A stretch of 5,281 bases of DNA, from positions 1-5,281 of the forward strand of contig JBHJHK010000401.1 of assembly GCA_050330975.1 (NCBI GenBank), read 5' to 3'. This stretch comes from JBHJHK01 sp050330975. GTDB lineage: Bacteria > Pseudomonadota > Gammaproteobacteria > Competibacterales > Competibacteraceae. The translations under genes were made by a program, and so were the position numbers. Below, one piece after another: positions 1 through 5,281 of the stretch. The notes beneath the pieces were generated by a model. It saw only the letters and a program-made list of their open reading frames with translations. It searched no databases and was not told the origin of the DNA. Numbering within the stretch: the stretch's first letter is position 1; every line of letters starts with the position of its first letter.

Positions 1-2
1 CG

Positions 3-158
3 CGAGAAATCGACGGTCAGCTCAATCGTGACTTGGTGGTCATTCACGTGGCGAATGCAGGCAGGCATGGGACACCTCAAGGATTTCAGGGCTTACCCGC
101 TACTCTGCCTCAAAAAATCTATCATGTAAAGGTCGCACCCAGCCAGCCAGCGCCTTAG
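3..158 (+). CDS. C-terminal tail of an unidentified gene, 3'-truncated and fused to LysR-derived sequence
   Basis: The frame is open from the window edge to a TAG at 156-158, giving 51 visible codons. It reads like real protein (for example RDLVVIHVANAGRHGTP, then LPQKIYHVKVAP), but I do not recognise a family. A second plus frame is open from base 1 to a TAA at 127-129, but its residues look less protein-like; the three minus frames all carry stops. From base 141 the sequence is no longer this gene's own: it matches the inside of the LysR gene at 3576 onward, read in another frame, so the last five residues (SQPAP) and the stop are borrowed. The original 3' end was therefore probably lost at a rearrangement junction near 137-141. 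Whether the protein is functional cannot be judged without the upstream part. Confidence 0.45.
   Translation, partial: REIDGQLNRDLVVIHVANAGRHGTPQGFQGLPATLPQKIYHVKVAPSQPAP
137..151. repeat. 15-base direct repeat, left copy
   Basis: The sequence acccagccagccagc is identical at 137-151 and at 1311-1325. The left copy sits exactly where the truncated left gene meets the LysR remnant. The right copy lies in the last codons of the large minus-strand gene. It contains a short agcc tandem, also present at 3576-3586 in the intact LysR gene, so it may be a recombination seed rather than a mobile-element end. No transposase or integrase accompanies it. Confidence 0.6.
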
Positions 159-240
159 GCTATCGCCCCTGGCGGATTCTAGTTTTATCGCCAAGCCCCT
201 GGGCCAGGTGTTGCGGGTGACGGTGGCGAGTCCCGACTAT
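141..240 (+). pseudogene. LysR-family gene remnant with an in-frame internal deletion (scar copy)
   Basis: Bases 141-166 match 3576-3601 of the intact LysR gene and bases 166/167-240 match 3952-4026, with one mismatch in 100 bases (T at 180 against G at 3966, a silent Ser codon change). In the LysR frame the remnant reads ASQRLRLSP joined to LADSSFIAKPLGQ and ends at SPDY, so residues 22-30 are joined to about 148-171 and 117 codons are missing, in frame. Similarity stops abruptly at both ends. The frame has no start codon: an upstream TAA lies at 127-129 and a TGA follows at 259-261. It therefore makes no regulator. It is best read as debris of a duplication, recent because it has hardly diverged. 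Confidence 0.95.
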
Positions 241-295
241 CCACTTGTCGTGTTGGTGTGATGTACTATGGTTGGGAAGATAAAGCGCTGGGCCA

Positions 296-1252
296 ATGCA
301 CATGGGTAACACTATTCAACGAGGATTTCAAAACAAACAACGCCATTCGGCAGCAAGGCTATACGATACAGCCTTTGGCACTAAAATGTCTTTGGCAATC
401 CCCGATGCTGGTCATCGGATTGAAATTCTAAGCCGGGGGATTGATCCATCGTACTCATTTGTCGCCTTGAGTGATGGCCAGGTGATTGGTGTTGCTGGAT
501 TCAACACTGCCCGTGGTTCCTTTACCGATGGGATCACTTTTGGTTTGTTAAAGGAGGTCCTCGGGTACCTGGGGGCCATTCGCGCCGTGGCGGTGCTGTC
601 GTTATTTGAGCGAAAGTGTATGGCTGGGCAACTGTCAATAGATGGGATTGCCATATCCCCAGAGGCGCGGAATGGGAGAATCGACGCTGAATTGCTGCAT
701 CACATCGTCGAGTACGCGCGCTTTGAGGGGTATCGGTCGATTCGGCTCGACATCATTGATTTCAATATAGGTATTCGCCGCCTGTACGAGCGCGTTGGCT
801 TTCAATCGACGAGGACCCCATACTTTGCCTACCTGGGATGGTTGTTGGGTTTCAATCCCGCTACCCAGATGCAATATCAGTTGAACATAGAGAATTACCT
901 TGACCCCATAGCCCAATACCACAAAACTCTGCAGCATCTTGGTCGGTTGCTAGACCGAGCGATTACCCATGCCTTGAATTTTACTGCCCGCGACAATGTT
1001 TATTGTCCCTATGCAAATGGAACAGAATTTGCCGCTGAGTTGCAACAGTTGCATCAACGGGTAGTGGAGGGTGATCTGACGGCCCTCGAAGGATTAGCTG
1101 GTATTTTCTACCTCACGGGCCCCTGGGATGATTGTATCATTGGAAAACCGCCAGGGGGACTGGCGGATGGTATCGTGGAAGCCATCGGTGCTCTAAGACA
1201 CGCTATTGATATTTCAAATGAATGGAAACGGTTCAATCCTGAACAAACGTGA
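296..1252 (+). CDS. GNAT-family N-acetyltransferase-like protein with unassigned C-terminal domain
   Basis: The 318-residue product starts with a GNAT fold. Strands around 53-70 (SFVALSDGQVIGVAGFN) lead to the core at about 112-168: LSIDGIAISPEAR, a helix, YRSIRLDIIDFN, then LYERVGF, the usual end of the fold, with Tyr164 at the common general-acid position. GNAT enzymes normally move an acetyl group from acetyl-CoA to an amine; the substrate here is unknown. The CoA-binding loop, usually R-x-x-G-x-G/A, reads RNGRID (125-130) and lacks both glycines, so activity is uncertain. Residues from about 197 to 318 form an extra, probably helical domain with the motif YLTGPWDD (272-279) that I cannot assign. 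A TAA at 281-283 limits the start to ATG 296 or ATG 302; neither has a strong Shine-Dalgarno. GC is about 47% in four 60-base blocks, far below the LysR gene, suggesting transfer. It converges on the next gene, with 52 bases between the stops. Confidence 0.88.
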   Translation: MHMGNTIQRGFQNKQRHSAARLYDTAFGTKMSLAIPDAGHRIEILSRGIDPSYSFVALSDGQVIGVAGFNTARGSFTDGITFGLLKEVLGYLGAIRAVAVLSLFERKCMAGQLSIDGIAISPEARNGRIDAELLHHIVEYARFEGYRSIRLDIIDFNIGIRRLYERVGFQSTRTPYFAYLGWLLGFNPATQMQYQLNIENYLDPIAQYHKTLQHLGRLLDRAITHALNFTARDNVYCPYANGTEFAAELQQLHQRVVEGDLTALEGLAGIFYLTGPWDDCIIGKPPGGLADGIVEAIGALRHAIDISNEWKRFNPEQT

Positions 1253-1304
1253 GAAAACCGTTTTCGACAAGGAGCGCGTGGCACCTTTGTCAGGTCTTGA
1301 CGTT

Positions 1305-3140
1305 TTACCAACCCAGCCAGCCAGCTACGGCTGAAAAGGTGTTGGAGGCGGCGTTGCCAATGGTATCACCAACGCCGGCCACGCCCTGCTGGATCACGTC
1401 CTGGGCGTCGGAAATACTGTCCCAGGCGTTGGCCAGGGGTTGCTCGAAATTGTCCTCGAGGAAGTTACCCAATCCCTCTCGGGCCCAGTCGGCCGCGCCG
1501 CTACCCTCTAGCAAAGCATTGGTACCCATGCTGCCCAACATGCCGACGCCAAAGCCGATGACCGCTCCCACCGCGGTGCCGGCCACCGGCACCACGCTGC
1601 CGATGGCAGCTCCAGCGGCCATCCCCGCCATCCCCGAGGCGATGCCGACCCCGGTGTCCACCACCACATCGGCGGTGGCATCGCCGGCGCTCACCAGGCC
1701 GGCCTCGTAGGCGTCGGCGTTTTCCCAGGTAGAGGCAACGGCACTCACGGCGCCGTCGATGATGCCTCCCGAGGCAGCGGCGCCCCCCAGTCCACCCCCA
1801 AGGCGTGGGGTGAGGACATCATCGAGGGCTGCAGTGCCGGCCCCGAGTGCCGTATCTTTGGTGATATTGAACAGATCGTCGCCGCTGACCTCGCCGTCGG
1901 CCAGGTTGACTACCGTCGATACGGCCCCCGCGCCTGCTGCGCCGTAGCGGATACTACCCGCCCGTTGGTGGCCTTCGGCATCGGTCCGAGCTAGCGCCTC
2001 CAGAGTCCCTGTGGCCCGACTGTCAGCATCTACCCCCATTTTGGCGTTGTATTCGGGGTCGGTGCGGCTGGCGCTTTTCACGATGGAAGAGAGGGCTGCG
2101 TCGCCAGTGAGGTTGTGTTTTTGCTGATTTCGGCTCAGGAGGGCTTCAAAATCGGGACCATCGGGGTTTTGATATTTTTCAATATCCCTATTTTGAATGA
2201 AGCCTATGGTGTTCTCATCTTGGATAGGACCGCGCTCGCTCATCATGCCTCGAGCGTCCATCCGGGACTCGTGGCGCACCGCAGAGGCCAACTCGGCCTG
2301 CTGGCGCAAGGTCAGATCACTGTCGGGGTTTTGCCAGTTTTGCACCAGCTCCGGCAATAATCCTTTGTTGGTGACGTCGTAATTATTCTGGCGAATATCT
2401 TCATTACTGACTATACGGGTATCTGGACGTATGTCGCCTTCGGGGTAGGCGTAGCGTTGGGTGCTGTAGTCCTCGGGACGATCGACGGGTTGCTTGTCGG
2501 CGAGGTCGCTGAGGGGAGGACTATCATCGCCTCGTACCGGCTGGAGCTGGTCGTGGAGGCTGGCGGTATTTTCCGGAAATACCACCAGGTCTGGGGCGTC
2601 GAACTGGCCGGGTACCCGGATTCCCTCGGCTCCCTGTTGCCGGGCGCCGTCGCTGAAGGCCCGGGTGTGGTGGTAGGGGTCTTCCCCCGTCAACCGACTG
2701 AGGACGCTGCGATTGCCGCCCTTCTCGCCGTAGGGCTCGGTGAAGGCGCCGTCGCTGATCCCCGGCAGTTGGGTAGCGTCCACCACCTGGCCGGTGAAGC
2801 GGTCGGTCTCTAGGCTTTGATTGGGCCAGCCGGTGTAGTCGTTCCCCAGGGGATTGGGGTTTTCGGTGGCGTCGATGGAGAGTTCGCCCGGGCGGCTGAA
2901 GCGGCCGGGGTCGGCGATGAAGCTGTGCCCCGGCAAAGCGGGGTGGCCCCGGTGGACCTCGCCGTCGTAGGTCGTCTTGGAGGCGTTGAGGGCCGCCTCG
3001 AAGGCTTTTTGGTGTTGGCTGCCGATAAATTGCTCCCGGGCGGCGCCGCCGCTGCGGCCTACGACCGCCGCTTCGCCGACGAGATCGTCTTCATTGCTGG
3101 CAGGGAGCTGATTGCCGGGATTGTTGACGTTGGGACCCAT
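1305..3140 (-). CDS. Putative effector/toxin-like protein: possible RES-like N-terminus, helical middle, glycine-rich hydrophobic C-terminus
   Basis: The product has 611 residues from ATG 3140 and no signal peptide. Residues about 62-191 hold a pattern reminiscent of RES-domain NAD-degrading toxins: VHRG (62-65), GRFSRPG (79-85), a Glu at 93 and DLVVFPEN (184-191); this is my own pattern match and weak. Residues 261-372 are charged and helical, with AVRHESRMDARGMM, then RDIEKYQNPDGP (318-329). Residues 429-470 are Gly/Ala-rich. Residues 492-544 form a glycine-zipper stretch, probably a helical hairpin turning at VVPVAGT, as in membrane-inserting toxins. An amphipathic tail ends in GWLGW. The architecture suggests an exported effector, for example of a type VI or similar system, but no secretion gene is in view. 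No immunity gene follows on this strand. A TTG at 3209 would add 23 residues. GC is uneven, about 35% at 2161-2220 and 78% at 1561-1620. Coding is secure; the function is inference. Confidence 0.8.
   Translation of the reverse strand: MGPNVNNPGNQLPASNEDDLVGEAAVVGRSGGAAREQFIGSQHQKAFEAALNASKTTYDGEVHRGHPALPGHSFIADPGRFSRPGELSIDATENPNPLGNDYTGWPNQSLETDRFTGQVVDATQLPGISDGAFTEPYGEKGGNRSVLSRLTGEDPYHHTRAFSDGARQQGAEGIRVPGQFDAPDLVVFPENTASLHDQLQPVRGDDSPPLSDLADKQPVDRPEDYSTQRYAYPEGDIRPDTRIVSNEDIRQNNYDVTNKGLLPELVQNWQNPDSDLTLRQQAELASAVRHESRMDARGMMSERGPIQDENTIGFIQNRDIEKYQNPDGPDFEALLSRNQQKHNLTGDAALSSIVKSASRTDPEYNAKMGVDADSRATGTLEALARTDAEGHQRAGSIRYGAAGAGAVSTVVNLADGEVSGDDLFNITKDTALGAGTAALDDVLTPRLGGGLGGAAASGGIIDGAVSAVASTWENADAYEAGLVSAGDATADVVVDTGVGIASGMAGMAAGAAIGSVVPVAGTAVGAVIGFGVGMLGSMGTNALLEGSGAADWAREGLGNFLEDNFEQPLANAWDSISDAQDVIQQGVAGVGDTIGNAASNTFSAVAGWLGW
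1311..1325. repeat. 15-base direct repeat, right copy
   Basis: This is identical to 137-151. On the minus strand it encodes part of the VAGWLGW end of the effector-like protein. With the left copy it encloses the low-GC GNAT gene, which fits that block having been inserted or rearranged between the two copies, though the agcc tandem makes chance similarity less unlikely than for random sequence. Confidence 0.6.
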
Positions 3141-3148
3141 GACCTGTG

Positions 3149-3153
3149 CCTCA
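3149..3153 (-). promoter_or_regulatory. Ribosome binding site that decides the start of the effector-like gene
   Basis: On the minus strand TGAGG lies 8 bases before the ATG at 3140-3138. The longer reading starts at a TTG (3209), two codons after a TAG at 3215-3213, and has only a poor GGTGG upstream. I therefore prefer ATG 3140, although the 23 residues between the two starts also look protein-like. Confidence 0.5.
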
Positions 3154-3308
3154 GGGGAGAGTTGAGGAAGGTCTCTTCCAATGCTCGAGCCCTCAGTGGC
3201 GGCGGACAATCGCTAAACCACCAATCCATGCTGGCATTGGGAGAGGCCTTCGAGGTGCCCGGGGAAGTTGTCGTGAACTCACCCGGGCGCATCCAGGACT
3301 ACTGGGAT

Positions 3309-3338
3309 AGCATAGCGAGAAATAGTTATATTCCTGAA
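3309..3338 (-). promoter_or_regulatory. Weak candidate promoter for the effector-like gene
   Basis: A short AT-rich patch upstream of the minus-strand gene contains TTCAGG (3338-3333), an 18-base spacer and TATGCT (3314-3309) on the minus strand; TATAAC at 3330-3325 is an alternative -10. The matches to the sigma-70 consensus are poor to moderate. It would leave a leader of about 160 bases before ATG 3140. Transcription reading through the AraC remnant is another possibility. Confidence 0.2.
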
Positions 3339-3343
3339 GGGGC

Positions 3344-3496
3344 TTAGTTCTCATCCCCGGGCCTAGGGACCCCTCGGGTGTAGGCCTTGGGGGTCACCCT
3401 AAACAGGCGTTGGAAGTGTCGGGCCAGATGGCTCTGGGAACTGAAACCACAGTGGGCGGCGATGTCCGCATATGGCAATTCTTTCTTGAGTTTTCT
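3344..3496 (-). pseudogene. C-terminal remnant of an AraC-family transcriptional regulator
   Basis: On the minus strand 50 codons read to a TAA at 3346-3344. They include LPYADIAAHCGFSSQSHLAR, then HFQRLFRVTPKAYTRG, which is the second helix-turn-helix and closing signature of the AraC/XylS DNA-binding domain (IA..GFSSQSHL.R.F...F..TP..Y). A full family member has roughly 250-300 residues; everything before this helix-turn-helix is gone. In frame, a TAA at 3499-3497 precedes the remnant and there is no start codon, so it is not expressed as a regulator. The break lies between about 3497 and the LysR start at 3514. The short tail GVPRPGDEN before the stop looks like the natural C-terminus. The family call is firm; what the intact gene regulated cannot be told. 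Confidence 0.93.
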
Positions 3497-3513
3497 TTAA
3501 AAATGAGCCCGCC

Positions 3514-4419
3514 ATGGATCGTCTCCACGCCATGACCGCGTTTGTCGCCGTGGTCGACAGCGGCAGCTTTTCCAAAGCCAGCCAGCGCCTTAGGCTATCG
3601 CCCCCGGCGGTGACCCGGGCTGTATCCGGTTTGGAAGAGCACTTGGGGGTGCGGCTTTTGCACCGCACCACCCGCAGCTTGAGCCTCACCGAGGCCGGTC
3701 AGCGCTACGTCGAGGCCTGTCGCCAGTTGTTGGGAGACCTCGACGAGGTGGAGCAGACCCTGGTGGGTACCCCCCACGACCCCAGCGGCCGCCTCACCAT
3801 CACCGCCTCGGTGACCTTTGGTCGGCTGTGCGTCGCCCCGGTACTGGCGGCGATGCTGAACCACTACCCCCACTTGAGGGTTTCGCTGTTGGCGGTCGAC
3901 CGGGTGGTCAACCTGGTGGAGGAGGGCATCGACGTCGGGGTGCGCATTGGGCCCCTGGCGGATTCGAGTTTTATCGCCAAGCCCCTGGGCCAGGTGTTGC
4001 GGGTGACGGTGGCGAGTCCCGACTATTTGGCCCGGGCCGGGGAGCCCCGCCATCCCCAGGATCTCCGCGACCACGCCCTGGTGGGGTTTACCAACCTCAC
4101 CCCCGGGCGGGAATGGCGGTTTTGGGACGGCGGCAAGTCGCTGGCCGTGGCCTTGGCGCCGCGGCTAGAGGTCAACGACCCGGCCACCGCCTTGGCCCTC
4201 ATCGAGGCTGGCAGTGGCATCGGGATAGTATTGTCCTATATGGTGAGCGAAGCCCTGGGCCAGGGGCGCCTGGTGCGGGTCCTCAAGGATTTCACCCCAC
4301 CGGCGGTGCCAGTGCAGCTGGTCTACCCCCACCAACGCCTGTTGGCCCCCAAGGTGCGGGCCTTTATCGATTTTGCCCTGCCGCGCCTCAAGGCATCTTT
4401 GGCGGCGCTGCCGCCGTGA
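3514..4419 (+). CDS. LysR-type transcriptional regulator, intact
   Basis: The product has 301 residues, normal for the family. Residues 1-60 form the winged helix-turn-helix: MDRLHAMTAFVAVVDSGSFS, then KASQRLRLSPPAVTRAVSGL and LGVRLLHRTTRSLSLTEAG. A linker helix runs to about 85, and residues about 92-290 form the periplasmic-binding-like effector domain (SGRLTITASVTFGRLCVAP, then GIDVGVRIG, SGIGIVLSYM). It resembles the common subgroup acting in the cytoplasm on small-molecule or redox signals; its ligand is unknown. ATG 3514 gives the canonical N-terminus; the Shine-Dalgarno is weak (TGAG, 6 bases upstream). LysR genes often sit divergent from their target, but only 17 bases separate this one from the AraC remnant, so its own promoter and partner may have been lost or replaced. 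It converges on the transporter gene. Parts of it are duplicated at 141-240. GC is about 67% in a sampled block. Confidence 0.96.
   Translation: MDRLHAMTAFVAVVDSGSFSKASQRLRLSPPAVTRAVSGLEEHLGVRLLHRTTRSLSLTEAGQRYVEACRQLLGDLDEVEQTLVGTPHDPSGRLTITASVTFGRLCVAPVLAAMLNHYPHLRVSLLAVDRVVNLVEEGIDVGVRIGPLADSSFIAKPLGQVLRVTVASPDYLARAGEPRHPQDLRDHALVGFTNLTPGREWRFWDGGKSLAVALAPRLEVNDPATALALIEAGSGIGIVLSYMVSEALGQGRLVRVLKDFTPPAVPVQLVYPHQRLLAPKVRAFIDFALPRLKASLAALPP
3576..4026 (+). repeat. Source segments of the LysR scar copy
   Basis: The stretches 3576-3601 and 3952-4026 are those repeated at 141-240. They are separated here by 350 bases absent from the scar. The inner borders carry a near-identical direct repeat, gcccccggcgg at 3600-3610 and gcccctggcgg at 3951-3961 (10 of 11 bases), spaced 351 bases apart. 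The scar contains the second version once, as expected if a deletion occurred between them. Confidence 0.9.
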
Positions 4420-4521
4420 GGGTGGTCTCCTGGGCCAGCCGTGGCGCGTCTTCATCCCCCAGTCTCTCTTTCCCCTAGGGCGGGAGAAGGCTGACTTGGT
4501 CTTTGACCTCGGTTGTCCTGC

Positions 4522-5281
4522 TCAACCGGTGGGGTGGCGCCGCCAGCGCCGCCACAGGTTCGGTGAAACCGTCAACAGTGCCAGGCCCCCCAGGGTGACC
4601 AAGCCGCCCCCCACCAGTTGTACCGTGAGCTCATCCCCCCACACCAGCACCCCAAAAGCCACCGCCAGGACTGGGGTTAGGAGCAAAAACGGGGTGATCA
4701 AACTGACGGGGTGGCGCCCCAACAGCCAGGTGAGGAGGCCGTGGCCCACCAACGAGGCCCCCAGGGCCGAATAGAGGGGCAAACTGTAGTCAAACCAGTC
4801 GCTCTCGGCTAGCAAAGTCCAAGGTGGGGGCTCGAACAGCCAGGTGAACAGCCCCATAAACGGCGTGGCCCACAACGCCACCCAGGCCTGGAGGTTGAGG
4901 GGGTGCACCGCCCCGTGCATCTGGCGAATCCAAATGCTCGACACCGCCATGGCCAACGCCGCGGTCGCCACCAACGCCAACGCCTCAATGTGGGCCAACA
5001 CCATGGGGTCAAAGCCCATGAAAATCACCCCTGCCACCGCCAGGGCGATCCCCAAGCTGCGGCGCCAACCAATGGTCTCCCCCAAAAACCACCAGGCCAA
5101 CAGGGCGGTGAAGGGGACGTAGAGTTGCACGGCGATGGCCACCGACGACACGTCGTGGCTCAGGGCTAACCCTGTGAACATCAGGCCAAACTGCACCACC
5201 CCTTGGGCAAAGCCCGCCAGCTGGAGTTTGACGTTGTGGCCGGGGACGAGGCGCAAGAAAGGAATCAGCAACAGCAACAGC
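4522..5281 (-). CDS. EamA/DMT-superfamily transporter, N-terminus outside the window
   Basis: This is an inner-membrane protein of the drug/metabolite transporter superfamily (RhaT/YdcZ-like, EamA domains), which exports metabolites or amino-acid-like compounds; the substrate cannot be told. About 252 residues are visible and the frame stays open to the window edge, so roughly 30-50 N-terminal residues are missing against a usual 280-300. Counting from the codon at 5277, hydrophobic segments lie near 19-39, 45-65, 71-89, 97-116, 129-147, 167-186, 192-213 and 218-237. The end of each EamA repeat is visible: WWFLGETIGWRRSLGIALAV in the first, VLVWGDELTVQLVGGGLVTL in the second. The C-terminus is Arg-rich (WRRWRRH), consistent with a cytoplasmic end. 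It converges with the LysR gene over a 102-base gap in which I find no convincing terminator, so co-regulation is not implied by the layout. Confidence 0.94.
   Translation of the reverse strand, partial: LLLLLIPFLRLVPGHNVKLQLAGFAQGVVQFGLMFTGLALSHDVSSVAIAVQLYVPFTALLAWWFLGETIGWRRSLGIALAVAGVIFMGFDPMVLAHIEALALVATAALAMAVSSIWIRQMHGAVHPLNLQAWVALWATPFMGLFTWLFEPPPWTLLAESDWFDYSLPLYSALGASLVGHGLLTWLLGRHPVSLITPFLLLTPVLAVAFGVLVWGDELTVQLVGGGLVTLGGLALLTVSPNLWRRWRRHPTG

Noticed and set aside
130..261. Small open frame carrying the LysR-derived residues of the scar
   Set aside because: It is closed by a TAA at 127-129, has no usable start codon, and encodes only disconnected pieces of a regulator.
245..269. 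Promoter TTGTCG / TACTAT before the GNAT gene
   Set aside because: The spacer is only 13 bases, too short for sigma-70, and no better pair was visible.
1226..1263. Inverted repeat aaacggtt / aaccgttt across the end of the GNAT gene, as a possible terminator
   Set aside because: The 8-base arms are AT-rich with a 22-base loop, the first arm lies inside the coding region, and no T-run follows on either strand.
1249..1710. Plus-strand open frame starting at a GTG overlapping the GNAT stop
   Set aside because: It lies antisense to the end of the effector-like gene, is full of Pro/Ala/Thr from reversed Gly/Ala codons, and shows no domain; it is a shadow.
1..3343. Integron cassette or transposon as the carrier of the cargo
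   Set aside because: No attC-like core sites, terminal inverted repeats, transposase or integrase could be found; the direct repeats are short and of agcc-tandem type.
2817..3347. Long plus-strand open frame opposite the start of the effector-like gene
   Set aside because: It is antisense to clearly coding sequence, its Gly/Val-rich residues show no motif, and high GC explains its length.
3828..4478. Long plus-strand open frame inside the LysR gene
   Set aside because: It is Gly/Pro/Arg-rich, out of frame with an intact LysR protein, and has no recognisable domain; it is typical of high-GC shadow frames.
4420..4521. Terminator hairpin between the convergent LysR and EamA genes
   Set aside because: Only ccctaggg (a palindrome without a loop) and a 4-base stem ggtc/gacc were found, and neither has a T-run.

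Overview
The window looks like a piece of a fairly GC-rich proteobacterial chromosome, probably a gammaproteobacterium. The LysR-type regulator and the EamA transporter on the right are of ordinary proteobacterial type, and a hand count of 60 bases inside the LysR gene gives about 67% GC. The sequence does not let me name a genus.

Layout, left to right. Positions 3-158 (+) hold the tail of an unidentified gene whose last codons and stop come from foreign sequence. At 141-240 lies a 100-base remnant of a LysR gene. It matches two separate parts of the intact LysR gene further right (3576-3601 and 3952-4026) with one mismatch, and the 350 bases between them are missing. Then comes a lower-GC gene (296-1252, +) for a GNAT-fold acetyltransferase-like protein with an unassigned C-terminal domain. 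It converges on a large gene (1305-3140, -) for a 611-residue protein with a possible RES-like N-terminal domain, a charged helical middle and a glycine-rich hydrophobic C-terminal part, an architecture suggestive of a secreted or membrane-inserting effector toxin. Next are the last 50 codons of an AraC-family regulator (3344-3496, -), an intact LysR-type regulator (3514-4419, +) and, convergent with it, an EamA/DMT-family transporter (4522-5281, -) whose N-terminus runs off the window.

How it fits together. The right third (LysR, EamA) looks like settled chromosome. The left two thirds look like an accessory patch built by rearrangement: two truncated genes (the left gene and AraC), a spliced LysR scar, two cargo genes of unlike base composition, and a 15-base direct repeat around the GNAT gene. 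The LysR scar on one side and the intact LysR on the other bracket the cargo. The most interesting cargo is the putative effector. No small immunity gene lies on its strand in the window, and the convergent GNAT-fusion gene is the only intact neighbour that could serve it. No rRNA, tRNA, CRISPR array, transposase or integrase was seen.
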